Below are positions 17,820 to 28,571 of a stretch of 64,000 bases of DNA, piece after piece; position 1 is the first letter of the stretch, and every line of letters starts with the position of its first letter. The notes beneath the pieces were generated by a model. The model saw only the letters and a program-made list of their open reading frames with translations. It was not told the DNA's origin and did not search any database. The translations under genes and the position numbers were made by a program. Source of the DNA: Lentzea jiangxiensis (GTDB lineage: Bacteria > Actinomycetota > Actinomycetes > Mycobacteriales > Pseudonocardiaceae). The DNA lies in assembly GCF_900104175.1 (NCBI RefSeq), contig NZ_FNIX01000006.1, positions 62,001 through 126,000 of the forward strand. The letters run 5' to 3'.

Positions 17820-18158
17820 ATGCTCAAGTGGATGTTGCTCGCCCTCGCCGTGGGCGCGGAGGTTTTCGCGACCCTCTGCCTGAAATACTCCGACGGTTTC
17901 ACGAAACCCTGGCCGGTCGCAGGTCTGGCCGTCGGTTTCCTGACCGCCCTCTACCTGGAATCACTCGTGATCCGGATGGGCCTGCCGGTGGCCATCACCT
18001 ACGCGATCTGGGCGGGTGCCGGCATCGCCCTGGTTGCCGTCACGAGCCGGGTGCTGTTCGCGGACCCGCTGAACCTCGCCATGCTCGGGGGCATGGCCCT
18101 GATCGCCGCCGGCGTCTGCGTCGTGTCGGTGGCCTCGCACGCCCAGGCAGCCGCCTGA
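17820..18158 (+). CDS. Small multidrug resistance (SMR) family transporter
   Basis: A 112-aa four-helix membrane protein. The first helix has the essential Glu in ALAVGAEVFATLCLKYS, and AITYAIWAGAG matches the SMR signature in helix 3. SMR proteins act as antiparallel dimers exporting cations by proton antiport; members are either guanidinium exporters (Gdx) or quaternary-cation pumps, and the WAGAG motif does not settle which. ATG 17820 is preceded by GGGAAA. The long leader suggests RNA-level control. Confidence 0.9.
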   Translation: MLKWMLLALAVGAEVFATLCLKYSDGFTKPWPVAGLAVGFLTALYLESLVIRMGLPVAITYAIWAGAGIALVAVTSRVLFADPLNLAMLGGMALIAAGVCVVSVASHAQAAA

Positions 18159-18207
18159 CGCGACGACGCCGGAGCCTGTGAACCGAGCCCCGGCGTCGTC
18201 GCCGGTA

Positions 18208-18810
18208 CTACCGGGCGAGCTTGCGCAGGTGCGGGACCAGGAGCTTGAGGGCGCGGCCGCGGTGCGACTCCGCGTCCTTCTGCTCCGCCGTCATCTCCGC
18301 CGAGGTGATCTCGTACCCCTCGGGCACGAAGATCGGGTCGTAGCCGAAACCGCCGGTGCCGCGGCGAGCCCGCAGCAACGCGCCACGCCATTCGCCGCGC
18401 ACGACGACCTCTTCGCCGCCGGGCACGACGAGCGCGACCACCGAGACGAAGGCAGCGCCGCGACGCTCGTCCGGCACGTCGCCGAGCTGTCCCAGCAACA
18501 GGTCCAGGTTGGCGTCGTCGTCACCGTGCCGGCCGGACCACCGGGCGGACAGCACGCCGGGCATGCCGTTCAGCTCGTCGACGGCGAGCCCGGAGTCGTC
18601 GGCGACCGAGACCAGTCCCGTGGCAGCGGCGGCGTCACGGGCCTTGGCGAGCGCGTTGCCCTCGAAGTCGGGCGCGGTCTCCGGGGCCTCGGGGAACTCG
18701 GGCACGTCGGCGAGCGACAGCACCTCGATGCCCTCGAGCGACTCGGCCACCACGATGCGCTGCAGCTCGCGGAGCTTCTTCGCGTTGCGCGAAGCCAGGA
18801 GCAGCTTCAC
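18208..18810 (-). CDS. rdgB: Non-canonical purine NTP pyrophosphatase (RdgB/HAM1)
   Basis: A 200-aa Ham1-family enzyme. [13 protein letters not shown] at the N-terminus, FEGNALAKA and [15 protein letters not shown] near residue 70, and [11 protein letters not shown] are family signatures. It hydrolyses ITP, dITP and XTP to monophosphates and keeps damaged purines out of DNA. It starts at GTG 18810 and overlaps the rph stop by 4 bp. Confidence 0.95.
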   Translation of the reverse strand: MKLLLASRNAKKLRELQRIVVAESLEGIEVLSLADVPEFPEAPETAPDFEGNALAKARDAAAATGLVSVADDSGLAVDELNGMPGVLSARWSGRHGDDDANLDLLLGQLGDVPDERRGAAFVSVVALVVPGGEEVVVRGEWRGALLRARRGTGGFGYDPIFVPEGYEITSAEMTAEQKDAESHRGRALKLLVPHLRKLAR

Positions 18811-19574
18811 CGCTTGCCCCCGGACTTCGGCTCCGGCAGCACGCCGGGGTACGGCTGCGCCAGCACCTCGGCCTGGATCCGGTTCAGCTCGGCGCACCCG
18901 CGCAGGGCTACGTCCAGCATGCGGTCCAAAGTGGACCGGGCGAACGTGGCGCCCTCGCCCGTGCCCTGGACCTCGATCAGGGTGCCGGCGTCGGTGGCGA
19001 CGACGTTCATGTCGACCTCGGCGCGGGAGTCCTCCTCGTAGGGGAGGTCGAGGCGCACCCGTCCGTCCACGACGCCCACCGACACGGCGGACACCGCGCA
19101 GGACAGCGGCGACGGGTCGGCGAGGCGGCCGGCGGCGCCCAGGTACGTGACGGCGTCGGCCAGGGCCACGTAGGCGCCGGTGATCGCGGCCGTACGCGTG
19201 CCACCGTCGGCCTGGATGACGTCGCAGTCGATGACGATGGTGTTCTCGCCCAGCGCCGCCAGGTCGATGCAGGCCCTCAGCGACCGGCCGATCAGGCGCG
19301 AGATCTCGTGGGTGCGGCCGCCGATCCGGCCCTTCACGGACTCGCGGTCGCTGCGGCTGTGCGTGGCCGACGGGAGCATCGCGTACTCGGCGGTCACCCA
19401 GCCGAGGCCGGAGCCCTGACGCCAGCGGGGGACGCCTTCGGTGACACTCGCGGCGCAGAGCACGCGGGTGTTCCCGAACTCGACCAGGACCGAGCCCGCG
19501 GGCCAGGTCTGGTATCCACGCGTGATCCGGATGTCACGCAACACGTCGTCGTTTCGGCCATCGCTTCGCACCAC
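18807..19574 (-). CDS. rph: Ribonuclease PH
   Basis: A 255-aa phosphorolytic 3'-5' exoribonuclease that trims tRNA precursors. [13 protein letters not shown] at the N-terminus, [15 protein letters not shown] and [18 protein letters not shown] are hallmark segments. GTG 19574 is chosen because family members begin MVRxDGR, and AGGT lies upstream. It is followed by rdgB with a 4-bp overlap, the same order as in mycobacteria. Confidence 0.96.
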   Translation of the reverse strand: MVRSDGRNDDVLRDIRITRGYQTWPAGSVLVEFGNTRVLCAASVTEGVPRWRQGSGLGWVTAEYAMLPSATHSRSDRESVKGRIGGRTHEISRLIGRSLRACIDLAALGENTIVIDCDVIQADGGTRTAAITGAYVALADAVTYLGAAGRLADPSPLSCAVSAVSVGVVDGRVRLDLPYEEDSRAEVDMNVVATDAGTLIEVQGTGEGATFARSTLDRMLDVALRGCAELNRIQAEVLAQPYPGVLPEPKSGGKR

Positions 19575-19623
19575 GGCACCTACCCTAATGAACCCTGCGG
19601 AGCGCCATGGCGTAGGGAGAGAC

Positions 19624-20118
19624 ATGCTGACGATCGACGGTATTCCGCTCCACCCCCTGCTGGTGCACGCGGTGGTCGTGCTGCTGCCCCTCACGGCTCT
19701 GTGCGCGGTCGCGATCGCCTTGGTGCCCGCGTGGCGGCGCAGGTACTCCTGGGTCGTTCTCGGGGTCACGCTGGCCGGTGTCGCCTCCGTTCCGGCGGCG
19801 ACGCGGACCGGGGAGGACCTCCAGGCAGGTCTCGCGCGCAACGGCGTGCAGAACCCCGTCATCCAGGCGCACGCGGACCTCGGCGACATGCTGCTGCCCC
19901 TCGCGCTCGGCTTCGGCGTCGCGGTGATCGCGCTGCTGGTCGCGGGCCGGCTCGCCGACCGGGAACGCCAGGCGGAGGCACCCGCCACGAAGACGTGGCG
20001 GGTGATCTCAGTCGTGGTGTCCGTGCTGGTCGTGGTGCTCGCGGTCGGCACGACGGTGCAGACCGTGCGGGCCGGTCACAGCGGGTCGGAGGCCGTCTGG
20101 AGCGGTGTCGGCAGCTGA
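19624..20118 (+). CDS. DUF2231-family membrane protein
   Basis: A 164-aa membrane protein. [18 protein letters not shown] at the N-terminus is the conserved histidine-containing segment of DUF2231; four hydrophobic helices are visible. Function unknown; the paired His residues suggest metal or heme binding in the family. ATG 19624 has GGGAGAG upstream. The last 43 bp overlap the convergent OsmC gene. Confidence 0.85.
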   Translation: MLTIDGIPLHPLLVHAVVVLLPLTALCAVAIALVPAWRRRYSWVVLGVTLAGVASVPAATRTGEDLQAGLARNGVQNPVIQAHADLGDMLLPLALGFGVAVIALLVAGRLADRERQAEAPATKTWRVISVVVSVLVVVLAVGTTVQTVRAGHSGSEAVWSGVGS

Positions 20119-20492
20119 AGCGGGGCCGTCGCCGACTGCTTCAGGGTGCGCGTGACCGTGCAGAACTGCTCCACGGCGCGGCGGACGACGACCTCGAGCG
20201 CCTCCGGGTCGTCGACGGCGGACAGGTCGTACGAGAGCGTCACGGGGATGGAGATCACCTCGTTGCCGCTCTCGGACTGCACCGCGTCCGCCCGCGCTGT
20301 CAGCTCGCCGCCGCCCGTTCTGCGCAGGATCAGCGTTTCCGACGTCACCACCGCGCAGCCCGCGGCCGCGGCGGCCAGGAGCTCGACGGGGCTGAACGAC
20401 CCCTCCTGGCCCTTGCGCCCGATCCGCACGGACGCGCCGCGCCCGTTTGTGGCGACGAACTCGTGGTCACCGACGCGTTCGATCTCGATCAT
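20076..20492 (-). CDS. OsmC-family protein
   Basis: A 138-aa OsmC/Ohr-like protein. FSPVELLAAAAAGCAVVTSE contains the conserved Glu and peroxidatic Cys, but the second Cys typical of Ohr is replaced by a segment around EQFCTVTRTL with a candidate resolving Cys. Such enzymes reduce organic hydroperoxides. The start overlaps the stop of the upstream MBL gene by 4 bp, so they form an operon. Confidence 0.87.
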   Translation of the reverse strand: MIEIERVGDHEFVATNGRGASVRIGRKGQEGSFSPVELLAAAAAGCAVVTSETLILRRTGGGELTARADAVQSESGNEVISIPVTLSYDLSAVDDPEALEVVVRRAVEQFCTVTRTLKQSATAPLQLPTPLQTASDPL

Positions 20493-21256
20493 GTCTGCTC
20501 CCCCACCTCGTACCGGCCGCCCTGCACGACCAGCTCGCTCGGCCCGTCGAACGCCGACTTGGCCTCCTGCAGCACGGCCTCCCGCGACGTCCACGGCGGC
20601 ACGTGCGTGATCAGCAACCGCCCGGCCCCCGCCCGTGCGGCCAGCTCACCCGCCTCGCGTCCCGACAGGTGCAGGTCGGGCTGGCGATCGGGAGCGTGGG
20701 TCCAGCTCGCCTCGCTCAGCAGCACGTCGACGCCCGAGGCCAGCTCGTCGAGCGCCGCGCACGGGCCGCTGTCGCCGGTGTAGGCGAGCGTCGCGCCACC
20801 GCACGAGATCCGGAACCCGTAAGCCTCGCAAGGATGTGCCACGACCGCGGAGTCCACCGTGAACGGTCCGATCCGGACCGTGGATCCGAGCGGGTGGAAC
20901 GAGAACACGTCGCTGAAGTCCAGTGCCGAGCGCTCCGCCTCGTTCGGCGCGTAGGCGGCGATGAACCGCTCATGGGCCTCTGCCGGCGCGTGGACGGGCA
21001 GCGGCGACGACGGCGGGTCGGGGTGGTATTTCCTTGCCACGTAGAGGGAAGACACGTCCACGCAGTGGTCGGGGTGCAGGTGCGAGAGGACCAGCGCGTC
21101 CATCGAGAACAGCGGCCGCTCCTCCTGGAACCGCGACAGCACCCCGTTGCCGAACTCCAGCGCCAGCGTGAACCCGTCAGCCTCCAGCAGGTAGCCCGAG
21201 GCGGCCGCGCCGGGTCCGGGGATGCTGCCGGAGCAGCCGAGCACGGTCAGCAGCAC
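20489..21256 (-). CDS. MBL-fold hydrolase, Rv1339-like phosphodiesterase
   Basis: A 255-aa metallo-beta-lactamase-fold protein with the metal motif SHLHPDHC (HxHxDH), further ligands in AYTGDSGPC and ITHVPPW. Size and position next to murI, the rhomboid gene and rph match M. tuberculosis Rv1339, reported as an atypical class II cAMP phosphodiesterase; RNase Z-like annotation is the alternative. It follows murI after 1 bp. Confidence 0.88.
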   Translation of the reverse strand: MLLTVLGCSGSIPGPGAAASGYLLEADGFTLALEFGNGVLSRFQEERPLFSMDALVLSHLHPDHCVDVSSLYVARKYHPDPPSSPLPVHAPAEAHERFIAAYAPNEAERSALDFSDVFSFHPLGSTVRIGPFTVDSAVVAHPCEAYGFRISCGGATLAYTGDSGPCAALDELASGVDVLLSEASWTHAPDRQPDLHLSGREAGELAARAGAGRLLITHVPPWTSREAVLQEAKSAFDGPSELVVQGGRYEVGEQT

Positions 21257-21257
21257 A

Positions 21258-22022
21258 TCAGCCCCACTGTTCGAAGGTCGGCAGGAACCGGGCGGCGAGC
21301 TTCGCGAACCGCTCCGGCGGCCCGGTGCACGTCACGCGGTGCACGGGCGGTTCGGACGCGAAGTCGTCGCGCTCGGTCAGCAGCCGCACGACGTCCTTGA
21401 CCGTCTCCTCGGCGCTCGACACCAGCGTCACGCGCTCGCCCATGACGATCTGGATCACGCCGGTCAGCAGCGGGTAGTGGGTGCAGCCCAGCACGACGGT
21501 GTCGACCTCGGCGCGCTGCAACGGCTCCAGGTAGGCCTGCGCGAGCCCGAGCACCTGCCGGCCCGAGGTGGTGCCGCGCTCAACGAAGTCGACGAACCGC
21601 GGGCACGCCGCCGCCGTCACCGTCACGTCCCGCGCCGCCTGGAACGAGTCCTGGTAGGCGTGCGAGTTGATCGTGCCGACCGTCGCGATCACGCCGACGC
21701 GACCGGACCTCGTCGTCATCACGGCACGCCGCACCGCCGGGAGGATCACCTCGACCACCGGCACGTCGTAGCGCTCGCGGGCGTCGCGGAAGCAGGCGGC
21801 GGACGCGGTGTTGCACGCGATCACGAGCATCTTCGCGCCCTCGTCGACCAGCCGGTCGCAGATCTCCAGCGCGTGCTTGCGCGCCTGCGCGATCGGCAGC
21901 GGCCCGTAGGGACCGTGCGCCGTGTCGCCGATGTAGTGGATCGACTCGCCCGGCAACTGGTCCATGATCGCGCGGGCGACCGTCAGGCCGCCGACGCCCG
22001 AGTCCATGATCCCGATCGTCAC
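21258..22022 (-). CDS. murI: Glutamate racemase
   Basis: A 254-aa cofactor-independent racemase making D-Glu for peptidoglycan. [16 protein letters not shown] carries the first catalytic region, [10 protein letters not shown] the first catalytic Cys, and [10 protein letters not shown] the second Cys. GTG 22022 overlaps the rhomboid stop by 4 bp. Confidence 0.96.
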   Translation of the reverse strand: MTIGIMDSGVGGLTVARAIMDQLPGESIHYIGDTAHGPYGPLPIAQARKHALEICDRLVDEGAKMLVIACNTASAACFRDARERYDVPVVEVILPAVRRAVMTTRSGRVGVIATVGTINSHAYQDSFQAARDVTVTAAACPRFVDFVERGTTSGRQVLGLAQAYLEPLQRAEVDTVVLGCTHYPLLTGVIQIVMGERVTLVSSAEETVKDVVRLLTERDDFASEPPVHRVTCTGPPERFAKLAARFLPTFEQWG

Positions 22023-22630
22023 GCCGTGAATGTAGCGGGTGTCGTACTGCGGCGGTTGTCGCGAGAAACACCCCACGCCGCCAGAACTCCACCGAGTGCG
22101 CCGAACAGGTGGCCCTCCCACGAGACACCCGGCTGCCCCGGCAGCACGCCCCACAGCGCGGCCCCGTAGAGCGCGAACACGCCGACCGCGATCAGCAGCT
22201 GCAGCCACGAGCGCGCGAAGATCCCGCGCACGAGCAGGAAGGCGAGGAACCCGAACACCAGGCCGGAGGCGCCGATGTGGCTGCCGGGACTGCCGAGCAC
22301 CCACACGCCCAGCGCCGACGACAGCCAGATGACCGCGGTGACCTGGAAGAACTGCTTCAGCCCGCCCGAGGTGGCGAGGAAACCGAGCAGCAGCAACGGA
22401 ACGGCGTTGCCGGTGAGGTGGCTCCAGTCGCCGTGGATCAACGGCATCCAGAGCAGGTTGTCCCACTGGCCGAAGTCGCGCGGCCGCACGCCGTCGTCCT
22501 CGAGCGAGCCGCCGGTCGTCACGTCGAAGGCCTCGACGACGTAGAGGAAACCGACGAACCCCGCCACGACGAGCAACGACAGCACGGGGTGCGGGGGGAT
22601 GACCCGTTTCGCCAGCGCGGTGCGGTCCAC
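22019..22630 (-). CDS. Rhomboid-family intramembrane serine protease
   Basis: A 203-aa six-helix membrane protease. [14 protein letters not shown] is the conserved loop, [11 protein letters not shown] holds the catalytic Ser in a GxSG motif, and [11 protein letters not shown] the catalytic His in the last helix. It is upstream of and overlapping murI, as in mycobacteria (Rv1337-Rv1338). GTG 22630 is chosen because the segment upstream is not conserved in character. Substrates are unknown. Confidence 0.92.
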   Translation of the reverse strand: MDRTALAKRVIPPHPVLSLLVVAGFVGFLYVVEAFDVTTGGSLEDDGVRPRDFGQWDNLLWMPLIHGDWSHLTGNAVPLLLLGFLATSGGLKQFFQVTAVIWLSSALGVWVLGSPGSHIGASGLVFGFLAFLLVRGIFARSWLQLLIAVGVFALYGAALWGVLPGQPGVSWEGHLFGALGGVLAAWGVSRDNRRSTTPATFTA

Positions 22631-22663
22631 CAGTCCAGCGTACGTGGCGATTAGGGTGGCCGG

Positions 22664-23524
22664 GTGTCGATCGAAGTAGCGGTACGCGCCTCCGCCCAGC
22701 TGGGCGAGGGGCCGACGTGGGACCACGGCAGCTCCACGTTGCTGTGGGTGGACATCCTCGCCTCCGAGGTGCACCGGTACGCCCCTGGGCGCGACGACGA
22801 CGCGGTGCTGACCGTGCCGCAGCACGTGGGCGCCGCCAAGCCGCGCGCGCAGGGCGGCATCGTCTGCAACCTGCGCGACGGCATCGCGCTGATCGACCGC
22901 GACGGCACCAAGAACTGGCTCGTCTACTGGGCTCGCGAGGGCGTGCGCGGCAACGACGCGGGCATCGACCCGTCGGGCCGCCTCTGGGCCGGCACCATGC
23001 GCTACGACCAGGCGGCGGACGAGGGCTGGCTCGCCAGGGTCACCGGCGACGGCTCCGCGAAGGTCGTGCTGGACGAGGTGAACACGAGCAACGGCGTCGG
23101 CTGGAGCCCGGACGCGAAGCTCATGTACTTCATCGACACCCCGACCCGCCGCATCGACGTCCTCGACTTCGACAACGCCTCCGGCACCGTCGCGAACCGC
23201 CGCCCGCTCACCCACGTCGGCCACACCGACGGCTGGCCGGACGGGCTGACCGTCGACGCCGACGGGTGCGTCTGGGTCGCGCTGTGGGGTGGTCGCGCCG
23301 TGCGCCGCTACACGCCCGCCGGTGAGCTCGACCGCGAGATCGAGGTGCCGGTCGACAACCCGACGGCGTGCTGCTTCGGCGGGGCGGACTTCACCGACCT
23401 CTACGTCACCTCCGCGCGCGTCGGGCTGTCCGACGAGGCGTTGGCGGACCGGCAGCTCAACGGGTCGGTGCTGGTGCTGCCGGGCGTGGGGCAGGGCGTG
23501 CCGGGGACGGCGTTCAACGGCTGA
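22664..23524 (+). CDS. SMP-30/gluconolactonase/LRE family protein
   Basis: A 286-aa six-bladed beta-propeller. [45 protein letters not shown] and [16 protein letters not shown] give the Glu, Asn and Asp ligands for the active-site metal. The family hydrolyses sugar lactones; the physiological substrate here is unknown. It is divergent from the rhomboid gene with 33 bp between starts. Confidence 0.9.
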   Translation: MSIEVAVRASAQLGEGPTWDHGSSTLLWVDILASEVHRYAPGRDDDAVLTVPQHVGAAKPRAQGGIVCNLRDGIALIDRDGTKNWLVYWAREGVRGNDAGIDPSGRLWAGTMRYDQAADEGWLARVTGDGSAKVVLDEVNTSNGVGWSPDAKLMYFIDTPTRRIDVLDFDNASGTVANRRPLTHVGHTDGWPDGLTVDADGCVWVALWGGRAVRRYTPAGELDREIEVPVDNPTACCFGGADFTDLYVTSARVGLSDEALADRQLNGSVLVLPGVGQGVPGTAFNG

Positions 23525-23680
23525 CGCACCCGGCCTGGAGGGGTGTTCCGGAGCCGCCTCGGGCCGTGCGGGAGCGGTTCTGGGCGGCGGTGAGCCGGGG
23601 TGCGGGGAGTCACAGCTGCGGCGGACGTGCCGTCGACCGCGGCCAACGCGGGCGTGTCACCGCAGAGGCCGAGAACAGGC

Positions 23681-23719
23681 TGACGCAGGCGTCCCCCCGA
23701 ACTGGGAACCCCTGCGTCA
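23681..23719 (-). terminator. Hairpin downstream of cysM
   Basis: TGACGCAGG (23681-23689) pairs perfectly with CCTGCGTCA (23711-23719) around a 21-nt loop, 35 bp beyond the cysM stop on the minus strand. There is no T-tract, so terminator function is inferred from place. Confidence 0.5.
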
Positions 23720-23753
23720 CAACTTACCCAGCACCACCGACAAGATCGTCGGG

Positions 23754-24992
<1,239 letters not shown>

Positions 24993-25016
24993 CTACCTCC
25001 GGGAAACGGGTGCAAC

Positions 25017-25427
25017 TCAGGATTCGATGATCTTGACCGGTTCCTCGGTCACGACACCTTCGACGATGCGGTACGACCGCAGCTCGTGCTCGATCGGGTC
25101 ACGCGTGGAGACCAGCACGTAGTGCGCCTCCGGCTCGCCCGCGAACGAGACGTCGGTGCGGGACGGGTACGCCTCGGTCGCCGTGTGCGAGTGGTAGATG
25201 ACCACCGGCACCTCGTCGTTCGCGTCCATCTCGCGCCAGACCTTGAGCTGCTCGGCCGCGTCGAACCTGTAGAACGTGGGCGACCGCTCCGCGTTCTCCA
25301 TCTCGATGAAGCGCTCGGGACGGTCGGACCCGAACGGCCCGGCGATCACCCCGCACGCCTCGTCGGGATGGTCGCGGCGCGCGTGGGCCACCATCGCGTC
25401 CACCAGGTCACGGCGAATCACCAGCAC
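25017..25427 (-). CDS. mec: JAMM metalloprotease Mec+, CysO-cysteine peptidase
   Basis: A 136-aa JAB1/MPN+ protein. DEACGVIAG gives the Glu, and HSHTATEAYPSRTD gives the HxH-x7-S-x2-D zinc motif. It releases cysteine from the CysO-Cys adduct. GTG 25427 is chosen because the family begins LVIRRDLVD. First gene of the mec-cysO-cysM operon. Confidence 0.95.
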   Translation of the reverse strand: MLVIRRDLVDAMVAHARRDHPDEACGVIAGPFGSDRPERFIEMENAERSPTFYRFDAAEQLKVWREMDANDEVPVVIYHSHTATEAYPSRTDVSFAGEPEAHYVLVSTRDPIEHELRSYRIVEGVVTEEPVKIIES

Positions 25428-25489
25428 GTGCTCAATCCTACGGGCTGACGGGAGTTGTCTCGGTATGCGAGATACCCACGTCACGCTCC

Positions 25490-25530
25490 TTTATTTAGCT
25501 CTCGCTTATATTAGCTAAGACTACTATCGT
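25490..25530. promoter_or_regulatory. AT-rich promoter/operator before the ArsR-SRPBCC operon
   Basis: TTTAGCT (25494-25500) and the perfect palindrome TTAGCTAA (25511-25518) lie within a markedly AT-rich patch, about 20-40 bp before the arsR-type start. AGCT cores repeat at 17-bp spacing. An ArsR operator is the natural reading. Confidence 0.6.
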
Positions 25531-25537
25531 TGCCTTC

Positions 25538-25882
25538 GTGCACGCGTTCGACGTACTCGCGGACCCGGTCCGCCGACGAATCCTGGAGCTGCTCGCCACC
25601 GGTGAACGAGCGGCGGGCGACGTCGGCGAGGTCGTCCAGGCGGAGTTCGGGATCACCCAGTCCGCCGTGTCGCAACACCTCAAGGTGCTGCGCTCGAACG
25701 GGTTCGTCGAGGTGAGACCCGCCGGTACGCGACGGCTGTACGCGGTCGCACCGGACCCGTTGCGAGAGGTCGACGCGTGGCTCGGCCACTTCCGGCGGTT
25801 CTGGGAACCGCACCTCGACGCGCTCACCACCGAACTGGCCAGGGGCAGGCGGGAACGCAGACTGGAGGCAGAAGATGACTGA
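25538..25882 (+). CDS. ArsR-family winged-helix regulator
   Basis: A 114-aa ArsR/SmtB-fold repressor. LADPVRRRILELLATGERAAGD and ITQSAVSQHLKVLRSNGFVEV give the winged helix. There is no metal-binding Cys cluster (the protein has no Cys pair), which fits the non-metal ArsR group that partners SRPBCC proteins. Its end overlaps the next gene by 8 bp. Confidence 0.92.
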   Translation: MHAFDVLADPVRRRILELLATGERAAGDVGEVVQAEFGITQSAVSQHLKVLRSNGFVEVRPAGTRRLYAVAPDPLREVDAWLGHFRRFWEPHLDALTTELARGRRERRLEAEDD

Positions 25883-26393
25883 CCGCTCCTACGAGGACGG
25901 CAAGCTCGTCGTCCGCAGGCACTACAAGGCGGACCGCGAGGACGTCTGGGACGCCATCACCACACCGGAACGCCTGGTCAGGTGGTTCCTGCCGATCAGC
26001 GGCGACCTGCGCGAGGGCGGCCGCTACCAGCTGGAGGGCAACGCGGGCGGCGAGGTCGTCCGCTGCGACCGGCCCCGTGAGATCGGCCTGACCTGGGAGA
26101 TGGGCGGCGTCACCGAGGTCGTCGTGCGGCTCGAGGAGGACGGCGACTCGACGGTCCTCACGCTGTCGCACTCCCCCGTGCCCGGCGAGCTCATCCCGAA
26201 CGCCTCGCCGGCGGTGTGGGGTCTCGGCGCCGGCTGGGAGATGGGCCTGGGCGCGCTGGAGAAGTTCCTGGCCGGTGACCTGCCCGAAGGCGCCGCGAAG
26301 GACTGGGTCGCCACGGCCTCGCCCGAGGACTTGGCGGCCGCGGGCGTGCAGGCCCAGCGGATCAGCGACGCGTGGACGGAGGTGCTGCGGTGA
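25875..26393 (+). CDS. SRPBCC (AHSA1-like) domain protein
   Basis: A 172-aa START/Bet v1-like protein. RHYKADREDVWDAITTPERLVRWFLP is the typical AHSA1 start, and VWGLGAGWEMGLGALEKFL forms the C-terminal helix. Family members bind hydrophobic ligands; no enzyme activity can be assigned. Translationally coupled to ArsR and overlapping the next SRPBCC gene by 4 bp. Confidence 0.88.
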   Translation: MTDRSYEDGKLVVRRHYKADREDVWDAITTPERLVRWFLPISGDLREGGRYQLEGNAGGEVVRCDRPREIGLTWEMGGVTEVVVRLEEDGDSTVLTLSHSPVPGELIPNASPAVWGLGAGWEMGLGALEKFLAGDLPEGAAKDWVATASPEDLAAAGVQAQRISDAWTEVLR

Positions 26394-26808
26394 GGTTCAC
26401 CGAGGAGGTCGTGCTCGACCAGCCGATCGAGCGGTGCGGGTGCTCACGTCCGATCCGGCCCACCTGCACGAGTGGCAGCCGGACCTGGTCGGCATCACGC
26501 ACCACACCGCCACCCCCGGCGCGGCGGGCTCGACGGCGACGTTGAGGTACCGCAAGTCCACGCTGGAGGAGACGGTGTTGTCCGCGACCGCCGGCGAACG
26601 GGTCCCGCGCTACCGCACGCCCGGCATGGTCCACACGATCGCCAACCGCCACTCGGCGGTCGACGACCGACACACGCTCCTGGTGTGCGACAACGAGTTC
26701 GAGCTGTCCGGGATCATGAAGCTGGGTCGCGGGGTGCTCGAGAAGCCGCTGCGCGAACAGGTCGAGCGCAACGTCGACAACTTCAAGGCGTTCATCGACG
26801 CCTGCTGA
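26390..26808 (+). pseudogene. SRPBCC-family gene with a single frameshift near residue 15
   Basis: The gene starts at GTG 26390 with VRFTEEVVLDQPIE and then shifts frame near 26432; the other frame continues with VRVLTSDPAHLHEWQPDL to an intact end at 26808 (about 139 residues in total). One missing base in GAGCGGTGCGGG would explain it. The rest shows no decay, so it is either a very recent mutation or a sequencing indel. Confidence 0.75.
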
Positions 26809-27088
26809 GCACCACCACGAGGTAGAGGGCCAGCAACGCCACGCCGCGCCGGCGTTGCCCCTGGTCGAGGCCGCGCCATGCGGCCAGCTCGGCCCACGCG
26901 GCGAGCGGTGTGGCGGCGACGCCGAGCTTCATCAGCACCTTCCCCACCGCCGGGGGCACGAGGAACGCCGCGGCGAAGAGCCCCGCGGGCGCGACCACCG
27001 CCAGTTCCCGGCCGGGGATCTCGCGCGCCGCGCCGGGCGGTGCGAGCTCCGTGACGACACCTGCTGCTTGATCGATGACATCCGCCAT
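26792..27088 (-). CDS. Small hydrophobic protein of unknown function
   Basis: A 98-aa protein starting ATG 27088, with two hydrophobic segments (AVVAPAGLFAAAFLVPPAVG and GVALLALYLVVVL). Its end overlaps the convergent SRPBCC gene by 17 bp and it lies 18 bp downstream of... the opposite side of the P1 peptidase stop, in the same direction, so it would be the first gene read toward the SRPBCC gene. I do not recognise the family. Confidence 0.55.
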   Translation of the reverse strand: MADVIDQAAGVVTELAPPGAAREIPGRELAVVAPAGLFAAAFLVPPAVGKVLMKLGVAATPLAAWAELAAWRGLDQGQRRRGVALLALYLVVVLSRRR

Positions 27089-27105
27089 GCGCGGGGGTTA
27101 CCCAC

Positions 27106-28017
27106 TCAGAGGTCGCGGAACGCCGTCACGCCGTTCAAAGAAGTTGCCTCGCGCACACCGGACACCACGGCCTCGGCGAACATGTCCGCGGCGGCCGTGC
27201 ACAGGGCGTCCAGCGCGAACGCACGCGGTCCCGCCAGCGGCACGGCACCTGTGGCCAGCGCGAACACCGTGTCGCCGTCGAACATGGTGTGCGCCGGCCG
27301 CACGGCGCGGGCCAGGCCGTCCTGCGCGGCCATCGCGAGCCGCCGGCACTCCGCTTTGGACAGATCGGCGTCCACCGCGACGACACCGATCGTGGTGTTG
27401 AGGCCTTCGGGCTTGCGGTCCGGCAGCACGACGGCCTCGGTGCCCAGCGACGGCAGCCACGGCAGGCCGCAGGCGCGGTCGACGACCTCACCGGCGGCGT
27501 TCACCACGGCCAACGCGCCGACCTGGTGCGCGCCGACCGTCGTCGTGGCGACGCCGACGCCGCCCTTCAACGACCCGACCCGCGCGCCGGCACCCGCGCC
27601 GACGCAGCCCAGTTCGAACCGCTCCGACGCCGCCTCGCAGGCCGCGTGGCCGAACGACGGGTCCGGCCGGTTGCCCCACTCCGACATCGGCAGGTCGAAG
27701 ATCACCGCGCCCGGCACGATCGGCACGACGTGGTGCGGCTGCGCGCCCACCGGGAAGCCGATCGAGCGTTCCGAGAGCCACCGCATGACGCCGTCCGCGG
27801 CCGCGAGCCCGTACGCGGACCCGCCCGACAGGCAGACCGCGTGCACCTGCTGGACCAGATTTGCCGGGTCCAGCAGGTCGGTCTCGCGCGTTCCGGGCGC
27901 ACCACCCCGTCCGTCGACGGCACCGACCGCGCCACCGGGCACGAGCACCACGGTCGTGCCCGTGGCCCAGCCCGGTTCGACCCGGTGGTGGTGGCCGACG
28001 AGGACGCCGGGGATCAC
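27106..28017 (-). CDS. P1-family (DmpA-like) peptidase
   Basis: A 303-aa self-processing N-terminal-nucleophile hydrolase of family S58. CLSGGSAYGLAAADGVMRWL, GAGAGARVGSLKGGVG and AHTMFDGDTVFALATG are conserved; the last is around the likely cleavage and nucleophile region. Family members are aminopeptidases acting on D-amino or beta-amino acid peptides. GTG 28017 overlaps the DUF2017 stop by 4 bp. Same position as M. tuberculosis Rv1333. Confidence 0.9.
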   Translation of the reverse strand: MIPGVLVGHHHRVEPGWATGTTVVLVPGGAVGAVDGRGGAPGTRETDLLDPANLVQQVHAVCLSGGSAYGLAAADGVMRWLSERSIGFPVGAQPHHVVPIVPGAVIFDLPMSEWGNRPDPSFGHAACEAASERFELGCVGAGAGARVGSLKGGVGVATTTVGAHQVGALAVVNAAGEVVDRACGLPWLPSLGTEAVVLPDRKPEGLNTTIGVVAVDADLSKAECRRLAMAAQDGLARAVRPAHTMFDGDTVFALATGAVPLAGPRAFALDALCTAAADMFAEAVVSGVREATSLNGVTAFRDL

Positions 28018-28571
28018 GGCATCATCGCCTCGACCAGGGTGTCCTGCACCCAGGTCAGCCAGTGGTAGACGCCGAGGTGCGGTGATCTCGGGTCCTCCGG
28101 CGGCAGCTCGTCCGGCATGTCCTCGGTCACGTCGAGCGCCGTCCCGAGGGCCAGACGCACGTCGTTCAGCGACGCCATCCAGGCCTCGGCCTCGGGGATG
28201 GTGAGCCTGATCTCCCCGCCGTCGGGCGAGCAGGTCTTCAGCACCACCTCGGCGGCACCCGTCTTGTGGTCGAGGAGCTCCGGTTCGTGCAACGAGCGCA
28301 GCGCTGACGCCGAGTTGACCTCGTCCGGGTCGGGCGCGTCGTCGTCGAGCCGGTGGAAGTCCGGCAGCAGCCTGCCCAGGATCGGGTCGTCGGGAGCCTC
28401 CGACGGACCTGTCCTGATGCCGGTGAGCTCCGCGAGCTCGTCCTGGGGGGTCTCCTCGGCGCGGGCCAGCAGCATGTCCTGGATCTGGCTGACCAGACCG
28501 CGCACGACCGCGGCCTCCTGCCGGTCCAGCCTGCCGACGACGACGTCGCCGTCGCGGATCCACCGCTTCAC
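28014..28571 (-). CDS. DUF2017-family protein
   Basis: A 185-aa acidic protein starting at GTG 28571, matching the DUF2017 family by order and by segments such as [10 protein letters not shown] and [15 protein letters not shown]. It is conserved between clpS and the P1 peptidase in actinobacteria (Rv1332 position). Role unknown; constant linkage with ClpS suggests a part in proteolysis. Confidence 0.85.
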   Translation of the reverse strand: MKRWIRDGDVVVGRLDRQEAAVVRGLVSQIQDMLLARAEETPQDELAELTGIRTGPSEAPDDPILGRLLPDFHRLDDDAPDPDEVNSASALRSLHEPELLDHKTGAAEVVLKTCSPDGGEIRLTIPEAEAWMASLNDVRLALGTALDVTEDMPDELPPEDPRSPHLGVYHWLTWVQDTLVEAMMP

